From NCBI GenBank assembly GCA_948815685.1, contig CAQJOC010000082.1, positions 1 through 5,136 on the forward strand: a stretch of DNA of 5,136 nucleotides. The letters run 5' to 3'. This DNA is from an uncultured Eubacteriales bacterium. GTDB lineage: Bacteria; Bacillota; Clostridia; Oscillospirales; Acutalibacteraceae. How positions within the stretch are numbered: the first letter of the stretch is position 1; each line of letters starts with the position of its first letter. Shown piece by piece: positions 1 to 4,010 of the stretch. Position numbers and translations under genes: made by a program. The notes beneath the pieces are model-generated. The model was not told the origin of the DNA, searched no databases, and saw only the letters and a list, made by a program, of their open reading frames with translations.

Positions 1-234
1 ATAGATGATCTGACTTCTGAAATATTTGAATTAAGGCAACAAACTTCACCTGATTTTAATCGTTATGAAGAATCAAAAAAATATGATGCTAATTGGGGCT
101 ATAAAGTAGATGCTATTTGCCAGAGATATGAAAGCCTTATATACGCTTTCTCATACAAGATGTTTTTGTATGGGTTATTTTTAAATCTTAATTCCACAGA
201 AAACAGCAAGGATTTGATTGCAAATAAAAAATAG
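1..234 (+). CDS. C-terminal end of an unrecognised protein (partial)
   Basis: Reading frame 1 is open from the window edge and ends at TAG 232-234, giving the last 77 residues of a protein whose start lies outside. The tail is mostly polar and charged (IDDLTSEIFELRQQ near the beginning), followed by an aromatic-rich stretch with YESLIYAFSYKMFLYGLFL around residues 43-61. That stretch could be an amphipathic or membrane-associated helix. I do not recognise the family and see no catalytic motif. The next small gene overlaps its end by 17 bases, so the two are probably co-transcribed. An A-run (226-231) lies directly before the stop, so an indel joining the two frames is also possible. Coding is supported by the long open frame and sensible composition only. 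Confidence 0.55.
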   Translation: MDDLTSEIFELRQQTSPDFNRYEESKKYDANWGYKVDAICQRYESLIYAFSYKMFLYGLFLNLNSTENSKDLIANKK

Positions 235-457
235 TGAATCGGTAGCACAAAAGATGAAATTAATAGCTGATTTTATTGATAAAGAAGAAGATATGGAAAC
301 AAAACGGAGAATAGCAAAAAATATTGTTTTTAAGGAATATAAAAAAGAGTGTATAAAGCGTTATGAACTCGAAAACAGAGTACAAACAACCAATAAAAGA
401 ATTTTTTCTAGGCTTACTTCAAAGATAAAAATTTTGAGAAATTTAAAGAAAAGATAA
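218..457 (+). CDS. Small basic hypothetical protein, 79 aa
   Basis: The proposed start is TTG at 218, preceded by AAGGA at 208-212 with a 5-base gap. A stop (TGA 215-217) closes the frame just upstream, and the alternative ATG at 254 has no comparable ribosome site. The product is strongly charged and rich in Lys and Arg, with a Lys-rich C-terminus (NLKKR), and is probably helical throughout. No membrane segment, signal peptide or known domain is visible. It overlaps the preceding gene by 17 bases in another frame, which suits translational coupling. It could instead be the frameshifted end of that upstream gene: skipping one base in the A-run at 226-231 would fuse them. Function unknown. Confidence 0.5.
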   Translation: MQIKNSESVAQKMKLIADFIDKEEDMETKRRIAKNIVFKEYKKECIKRYELENRVQTTNKRIFSRLTSKIKILRNLKKR

Positions 458-510
458 ATAAAAATACAAAAAAGTAAAAACTAAAAATTGGGAAATGAAA
501 AGTGGAAATG

Positions 511-586
511 TTCAAAGACTGTGATCAGCAGTAATATTTCTAATTGTGTTACTCATTTGGCTTGTCGCACAAAAATAGTCTTTGAA
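511..586. repeat. Perfect 10-bp inverted repeat, 56-bp interior
   Basis: TTCAAAGACT at 511-520 is exactly reverse-complementary to AGTCTTTGAA at 577-586. A smaller stem, AGTAA 530-534 with TTACT 549-553, is nested inside. No run of T follows either side, so it does not look like an intrinsic terminator. It could be a structured RNA or the ends of a very small mobile-element relic. Confidence 0.45.
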
Positions 587-890
587 ATTAGAAAAAGATA
601 AATATAATTTTTAAAGATAAAGATTGTTGTAAATTACTGGGTAAACATTTACACTCCTTTCCTTATTCGTTATTTATCAATGAGTTGGTTTATTTTTAAC
701 TGCGGCTACCACAATAATACTCTTAAGATTTGGTGAGATTTTCAGACTTTGATATTATTTTTCTGTACTGGAAAAACTCTCTTATTTATTTTTGAATAAA
801 AACTCTTTTGATTATCTCAAATATTTGAATGATTTAAGAAAATTTTAGGAAAATTTTAAAAAACTAAAGTTTTGTTTTATTGCTATATCT

Positions 891-910
891 TTTATTTTAG
901 CTAAAATAAA
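891..910. repeat. 20-bp perfect palindrome
   Basis: TTTATTTTAGCTAAAATAAA reads identically on both strands with no spacer. It lies about 80 bases beyond the end of the minus-strand GHKL gene. A dimeric regulator site or a weak cruciform is possible, but in DNA this AT-rich a partly fortuitous origin cannot be excluded. Confidence 0.4.
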
Positions 911-992
911 TTCTTTTGTTTGGTAGATAAGGCCTAATAAATTGATAATCAAAGACTGTATTTATGCATAATAACTAAAAAATAAACACTTA

Positions 993-1607
993 CTAAATTT
1001 GAGAAATATAATTATATAAGGGAATCCCCTTAAACAAATATTTTTTTGATTCGTTAATGTACATATCAATCATACCATCTTTTAATAATACTTGTATTTC
1101 TACAAAAAATATATTAAACCTTTCGCTAAAAGAATGCAAAATACCATCATGGTTTTCCAAAAATTTTCTCAAATGCTTTAAACTAGAGTCGGTGATTTTT
1201 ACGTTTTCTCCAGAATTAGCACTGTTAAAAACATCTATAAATAAGTGCATATCTTCTCTGCAAACATGAAGATTCAGCCACCGAGAATTTTTATTTTCTA
1301 TATTTTTACACAAATTTATTGCATTTTCTAAGATATCATCCATGGCTAAAATGAATTCTTTTTTATCTATACTCCCCAAATCATCGTCATTTATAAGACT
1401 GTAATTAAATTTTATATTATAGCGATTTATTTTTGGAATTTTACTTTTTACAAGCCTTTCTAGGCTTTTACTAATGCCGAGAGTAGACTTTTTACTATGC
1501 TTAAGGGTAAGTTTGTCGCATTTAATTTTTTCATCTTTTTGGACATATTTCCTTAAAATGTTAATTATGGTTTTGAAAATCATTTTTTCTATTTTTTTAC
1601 TTTTCAC
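993..1607 (-). CDS. Stand-alone degenerate GHKL ATPase-domain protein (AgrC-type), 204 aa
   Basis: The start is GTG at 1607, with GAAAGGA at 1618-1624 upstream; the overlapping ATG is followed at once by TGA and cannot be used. Stop is TAG. Residues about 55-173 follow the layout of the GHKL domain of AgrC-like kinases. A leader resembling the end of the dimerisation region (KSKIPKINRYNIKF) precedes an N-box, DDILENAINLC at 90-100 with the conserved Asn 95, then IDVFNSA at 124-130 and a final strand pair NIFFVEIQVLL at 165-175. The G2 box, usually HGIGL, reads DSSLKHL at 140-146, so ATP binding is doubtful. There is no membrane sensor and no phospho-accepting HDxxN motif. A C-terminal extension of about 30 residues follows. 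The gene lies downstream of, and in the same direction as, the membrane regulator. It may be a regulatory partner of that protein or the leftover half of a split sensor kinase. The GHKL assignment is fairly secure; the role is inference. Confidence 0.75.
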   Translation of the reverse strand: MKSKKIEKMIFKTIINILRKYVQKDEKIKCDKLTLKHSKKSTLGISKSLERLVKSKIPKINRYNIKFNYSLINDDDLGSIDKKEFILAMDDILENAINLCKNIENKNSRWLNLHVCREDMHLFIDVFNSANSGENVKITDSSLKHLRKFLENHDGILHSFSERFNIFFVEIQVLLKDGMIDMYINESKKYLFKGIPLYNYISQI

Positions 1608-1644
1608 ATCAACAAAATCCTTTCAAAAAATTAATATTTACTTA

Positions 1645-1653
1645 AATATACCA
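1645..1653 (-). promoter_or_regulatory. Possible extended -10 promoter of the GHKL gene
   Basis: On the minus strand TGG-TATATT (1653-1645) forms an extended -10 element about 20 bases before the ribosome site of the GHKL gene. No good -35 is visible 17 bases upstream. It would let this gene be transcribed apart from the membrane regulator, whose end lies 232 bases upstream (154 if its frame is counted through to 1762). Confidence 0.3.
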
Positions 1654-1761
1654 TAAAAACCACTAAACTTTTTATTCCCAGGACGTACCAATTTTTGGTT
1701 TTAGCATTTCCAAATAAATAATAACTATTTTTATTAGAATTTTGCTTTTAAATTGTACAGA

Positions 1762-1842
1762 TTACTTGTCTGAAATATTATCGTTTTTATCGTTAAGCTC
1801 TTCCTGTTTACATTTTTCTACTATGTAAAATAAAAATTGTTA
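1762..1842 (-). pseudogene. Continuation of the Spo0A-like domain beyond an in-frame TAA
   Basis: After the TAA at 1842-1840 the same frame stays open for 25 codons to TAA 1764-1762 and reads QFLFYIVEKCKQEELN and onward. This lines up with the last helix of Spo0A, where KPTNSEFIAMVADKLRLE follows in register: PT is kept, the stop sits where Spo0A has Ser, then E/Q, F/F, V/I, D/E, K/K and E/E. One base change from TCA (Ser) would give TAA. The tail is therefore probably ancestral coding sequence lost through a nonsense mutation, or reached by readthrough, or separated by a sequencing error. Confidence 0.55.
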
Positions 1843-2931
1843 AGGAGTGGGTAGGGATTTCTTTTCTGAAATTGGTCCCTTATAAAATTTTTCAAGTTCA
1901 CCGGGTTTAAATTGATTGAAGTTCTTTTCGATAAAATATTCAATATTTCTATATATTGTTTTAGGGATTGTGTCAACAATATCAGCTATAGGTGCAAAAA
2001 TATCTTTATTAAGCTCTGCTCTTTGAGGATTATCATAATTTTTAAGTAGAACAGCGGCAAAAATGGCTTGTTTTCTCCCTATACCTCCCAGATTCATGTG
2101 TAGTCCTCTTAATATTTTTTCGAAATGCTCCATCTCTAATTTATGTTTTTCCACAGTAAAATATAGTCCGGAAGTTCCTTCGCCTTTTCTATTTTTAGCG
2201 TCCTCTAATGCTGTATTGATTTTAATTTTACTTTGCATTTTATTTATTTTTTTCGTATATTTATTTACGATTATGATTAATGCGAGGAGTACTATAGGGA
2301 AAAACAAGAATATATTCGACAGCATAAGCCTTGTGGTATCATCTAAATTTTTCAAGTTAAATTTTAAATAAATAGTCCATATAAAATACGAAATTAAGAA
2401 AATAGGGACCATTTTGTTTTTTGAAATTTGGCGAATAATTTTTAAATCTATTAATTTGGACTTATGGATTAAGAATAAAAGTATAAAATATGTTATGGTG
2501 ACCGCTGTTCTCCAAAATAAAAGGTTTTCATCGTATGTGTTGTCTTCCGAGGTATCAAAAATATTGAAAAAAGCCAGAATAAGTACAACTATTTTATAGC
2601 TTAGTATATGAGTGCATTCTGTAATTGAACTTATAAAAACAGAAAATGTTAAAGGGAAATTCCATTCCTTAAAAGTTCTATTTTCTATCATAAAATACAG
2701 AAAAAGCAGCAAAGTGGAGATAAAGGGAATAATAGGTCCATTATTTATAGCCTTTATTGCCGATAAAATTATTGTATATGTAGTTAAAAAACTAAATAAT
2801 TTGTTTATATTATAGTTTTTTAAGCAAACTTCTTTACCTTCGACAAAATATTTACTGAAACAAAAGAAGGCTGTACCAGCATATCTAACCATACTTACAA
2901 AAATAATTCCATAAAAAAGTGCAGTTTCCAT
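1840..2931 (-). CDS. Membrane-tethered regulator: AgrC-like multi-pass sensor fused to a Spo0A-type DNA-binding domain, 363 aa
   Basis: The start chosen is ATG 2931, preceded by GGAGG with a 7-base gap; the in-frame ATG at 2967 lacks a ribosome site. Residues 1-223 hold six or seven hydrophobic segments (about 5-25, 43-62, 66-83, 92-124, 139-156, 173-189, 202-223), like peptide receptors such as AgrC. A charged linker (224-265) follows. Residues about 268-363 then resemble the C-terminal DNA-binding domain of Spo0A rather than a kinase. FEKILRGLHMNLGGIGRKQA corresponds to the Spo0A stretch SIIHEIGVPAHIKGYLYL. DIFAPIADIVDTIPKTIYRN corresponds to the helix-turn-helix stretch LYPDIAKKFNTTASRVERAI. 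LEKFYKGPISEKKSLPTP corresponds to the stretch ending in KPTNSEF. There is no receiver domain and no phospho-accepting His. Most residues of the presumed recognition helix differ from Spo0A, which suggests a different target. A TAA at 1840 cuts the domain short, and related sequence continues to 1762. The upstream peptide gene suggests the ligand. Sensor and domain assignments were made by eye from remembered family patterns; the function as a one-component regulator is inference. Confidence 0.8.
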   Translation of the reverse strand: METALFYGIIFVSMVRYAGTAFFCFSKYFVEGKEVCLKNYNINKLFSFLTTYTIILSAIKAINNGPIIPFISTLLLFLYFMIENRTFKEWNFPLTFSVFISSITECTHILSYKIVVLILAFFNIFDTSEDNTYDENLLFWRTAVTITYFILLFLIHKSKLIDLKIIRQISKNKMVPIFLISYFIWTIYLKFNLKNLDDTTRLMLSNIFLFFPIVLLALIIIVNKYTKKINKMQSKIKINTALEDAKNRKGEGTSGLYFTVEKHKLEMEHFEKILRGLHMNLGGIGRKQAIFAAVLLKNYDNPQRAELNKDIFAPIADIVDTIPKTIYRNIEYFIEKNFNQFKPGELEKFYKGPISEKKSLPTP

Positions 2932-2967
2932 TTGTTTTCCTCCTAATCTTATTATATCATACAACAA

Positions 2968-2996
2968 ATTATACCAAAATTTTTAATAATTTTCTA
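2968..2996 (-). promoter_or_regulatory. Promoter of the membrane regulator gene
   Basis: On the minus strand a -35-like TAGAAA (2996-2991) and a perfect -10 TATAAT (2973-2968) are 17 bases apart. The -35 is weak, matching TTGACA at 4 of 6 positions, which is typical of an activator-dependent promoter. The shared motif CGTACAAAATAT abuts the -35. Confidence 0.6.
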
Positions 2997-3007
2997 TATT
3001 TTGTACG
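2996..3007. promoter_or_regulatory. Shared 0A-box-like motif, receptor copy
   Basis: ATATTTTGTACG on the plus strand (CGTACAAAATAT on the minus strand) recurs exactly at 3329-3340 upstream of the peptide gene. Its core TTTTGTACG resembles the Spo0A box (TTTGTCRAA type) without matching it. It is centred roughly 40 bases before the predicted transcription start, overlapping the -35 edge. As the neighbouring regulator carries a Spo0A-like domain, this is a candidate autoregulatory site. Confidence 0.45.
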
Positions 3008-3024
3008 ATTAAATTATTTTTAAT

Positions 3025-3081
3025 AAAATTATAAAGAACCTGTTTTGACATTTTATATTAAAACAGGTTCCTTATAATTTT
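3025..3081. terminator. Strong intrinsic terminator after the peptide gene, possibly bidirectional
   Basis: A 22-bp stem (3025-3046 with 3060-3081) around a 13-base loop has GAACCTGTTTT/AAAACAGGTTC as its GC-containing core. The single mismatch is a G-U pair in the minus-strand RNA. T-rich sequence follows on both strands, so it can work in both directions. It ends the peptide transcript 26 bases beyond the stop codon and separates it from the receptor promoter. Confidence 0.85.
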
Positions 3082-3106
3082 TTATACAAAAGGATTTTTT
3101 ATTAAA

Positions 3107-3250
3107 TTACCAATCTAGTCCTCCACCGCCTGGCTCACAAAAAGCTGCCTTTATAGCTGTCCAAATATTTAGATTATTAACCGAGAAGCTAAAGGCAACA
3201 ATACTTAAACTAGCTATAACTGCTGCTGCTTTTTTCAAGACATTTTTCAT
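3107..3250 (-). CDS. Exported signalling-peptide precursor candidate, 47 aa
   Basis: ATG at 3250 follows GGAGGAA at 3267-3261, and the stop is TAA 3109-3107. The product starts MKNVLKKAAAVIASLSIVAF, a basic N-terminus plus hydrophobic core like a signal peptide or the leader of AgrD-type cyclic lactone autoinducer precursors. It ends in AFCEPGGGGLDW. A cleavage after Ala 35 or 36 would release a dodecapeptide-sized tail with one Cys (38), a Pro, four Gly and a C-terminal Trp. The usual AgrD C-terminal tail (acidic, Pro-containing) is absent. The gene has its own promoter and terminator and lies directly upstream of the membrane regulator, which makes the peptide its likely ligand. Other possibilities are a linear pheromone, a small bacteriocin-like peptide or a membrane microprotein. 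That it is a real gene is well supported; the signalling role is inference. Confidence 0.75.
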   Translation of the reverse strand: MKNVLKKAAAVIASLSIVAFSFSVNNLNIWTAIKAAFCEPGGGGLDW

Positions 3251-3276
3251 AATAAAGTCATTCCTCCAATATTTTC

Positions 3277-3306
3277 TAAATATATATTAATTTTAATATA
3301 TATTTA
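3277..3306. promoter_or_regulatory. 14-bp inverted repeat over the peptide promoter (operator candidate)
   Basis: TAAATATATATTAA (3277-3290) and its exact reverse complement (3293-3306) are separated by two bases. The peptide gene's -10 element (3295-3290) lies in the middle, so a bound protein would block transcription. Half-sites TATATATTAA and TTAATATATA recur at 3343-3352 and 3370-3379. Confidence 0.45.
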
Positions 3307-3318
3307 CTATTTAGTCAA
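3290..3318 (-). promoter_or_regulatory. Promoter of the peptide gene
   Basis: On the minus strand TTGACT (3318-3313) and TAAAAT (3295-3290) are separated by 17 bases, a good vegetative sigma-factor promoter. Transcription would begin near 3283, leaving a leader of about 33 bases with the ribosome site at its end. Confidence 0.65.
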
Positions 3319-3328
3319 TCGAAATATA

Positions 3329-3340
3329 ATATTTTGTACG
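3329..3340. promoter_or_regulatory. Shared 0A-box-like motif, peptide copy
   Basis: This is an exact second copy of ATATTTTGTACG (plus strand), identical over 12 bases to 2996-3007. It is centred about 51 bases before the predicted start of the peptide transcript. That is 11 bases further from the -10 than in the receptor promoter, so both copies lie on a similar face of the helix. An activator site is plausible. Confidence 0.45.
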
Positions 3341-3342
3341 CT

Positions 3343-3379
3343 TATATATTAATTAAAATTAAATTAATTTTAATATATA
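3343..3379. repeat. Second inverted repeat upstream of the peptide promoter
   Basis: TATATATTAA (3343-3352) pairs with TTAATATATA (3370-3379) across 17 bases. The 17-mer ATTAATTTTAATATATA at 3363-3379 is an exact direct repeat of 3286-3302, inside the promoter-spanning inverted repeat. The two sites could be bound together by one regulator with DNA looping, or may simply reflect AT-rich duplication. Confidence 0.4.
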
Positions 3380-3910
3380 CTAATTTCCAAATATATAATA
3401 TATTTTTACCATTTATTACCACTATATTATGGGAAAATATATTCATTAATGCCCCGAATAATATAGCATTACAAAAGAGGAAAAAATTCCTATTAATTAT
3501 TGGGGAATAAGGCTTCTCAACTAAAAACTCAACACTATTTTTATTATTCTAATGTATTATTGGGCTATTTTATTAAACCAACCTTTACTTTTAACTGTTG
3601 CTTCATGAAAACTCTCGAAACTTAAAGTTATTGTTGTTACTTAGAATATGGAGAACGCAGCCAGCTAAGAACAATAAAACGCACTCACATTATACGACTT
3701 TATCCCTAATATGATGCACGATACTACAAAGTAAAAATTATGTAAATAACCGGCGAAAGGTAAAATTTAAAGATAGATAAAAGTCAAAAAAGAGGAAAAA
3801 CCAATCACAAACAAACTTTGGCAGGCTTTTTAATCCTACGATCTTTTTTGTTCTCTTCAGCAAATCATCCTATCTATTCTCAAGTAAAAACTTTCAAAAA
3901 TGTAAATAAA
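3380..3910. other. Intergenic region, no intact gene
   Basis: Neither strand has a reading frame with a credible ribosome site. Minor structures are an imperfect inverted pair CCCCGAATAAT/ATTATTGGGG (near 3452 and 3497) and a short AGGAA/TTCCT hairpin near 3480. A possible coding remnant lies at 3637-3684 on the minus strand. Base composition is less extreme in 3650-3850 than around it, as expected if old coding sequence has decayed there. Confidence 0.55.
3637..3684 (-). pseudogene. Possible remnant of a DUF6273-like surface protein gene
   Basis: Between TGA (3687-3685) and TAA (3639-3637) the minus strand reads VRFIVLSWLRSPYSK. WLRSPY is the hallmark of DUF6273-like surface proteins, and the intact gene at 4011 carries WLRTPY at the equivalent place. 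A one-base shift after Pro-Tyr opens a further stretch, SNNNNFKFREFS. The sequence flanking it is full of stops. This looks like a decayed, inverted relative of the downstream gene, but the match is short and could be chance. Confidence 0.3.
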
Positions 3911-3914
3911 ACTA

Positions 3915-3943
3915 TTGATTTTATGTTGATTTTGGTGTATTAT
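3915..3943 (+). promoter_or_regulatory. Promoter of the surface-protein gene
   Basis: TTGATT (3915-3920) and TATTAT (3938-3943) are 17 bases apart. An overlapping alternative is TTGATT (3926-3931) with TATAAA (3948-3953), 16 bases apart. Either gives a leader of about 50-60 bases before the ribosome site AAGGAG at 3996-4001. Confidence 0.5.
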
Positions 3944-4010
3944 GCAATATAAAGACGAATTTTGTCATAAAATATATAAATAATAAATAAAAATTAAGGA
4001 GAGGGTCATA

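Larger units (their letters stand above)
458..992. other. AT-rich intergenic region without a convincing gene
   Basis: No reading frame of useful length with a ribosome site is present on either strand. The region holds a perfect 10-bp inverted repeat (511-520/577-586), four copies of TCAAAGWCT, a 20-bp palindrome (891-910) and a short palindrome TTATGCATAA (962-971). On the minus strand, about 700-770 contains short open stretches such as LKSIIVVAAVKNKPTH before a stop, which could be remnants of a decayed gene. I see no clear terminator for the plus-strand genes ending at 457 or for the minus-strand gene ending at 993. Confidence 0.6.

Noticed and set aside
495..578. Use of TGA as a tryptophan codon to join the microprotein
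   Set aside because: TGG is used for Trp throughout the genes of this window, and no confident gene contains an internal TGA.
634..648. Minus-strand ATG at 648 with a good AAAGGAG site
   Set aside because: The frame stops after four codons. At best it is a relic of a lost gene.
1057..2815. Plus-strand frames opposite the GHKL and membrane-regulator genes
   Set aside because: Shadows of the minus-strand genes, with no supporting ribosome sites and no family resemblance.
2932..2967. Upstream ATG at 2967 for the membrane regulator
   Set aside because: No ribosome site precedes it. It would add 12 residues translated from the leader that contains the GGAGG used by the ATG at 2931, and it falls at the promoter's -10.
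3107..3250. Identification of the peptide as ComX or as an XIP-type (GLDWW) pheromone
   Set aside because: The C-terminal GLDW is suggestive, but there is no ComQ-like modifying gene or ComR-like cytoplasmic receptor nearby, and the precursor has an AgrD-like leader. The resemblance is four residues only.
3637..3684. The WLRSPY remnant as the template repeat for the hypervariable-looking patch
   Set aside because: Aligned with 4671 onward, the two differ at many non-adenine positions, so the patch cannot have been copied from it by adenine-specific mutagenesis.
3820..3850. Possible terminator near GGCAGGCTTTTT
   Set aside because: A T-run is present, but no stable stem precedes it (only CCAA/TTGG).
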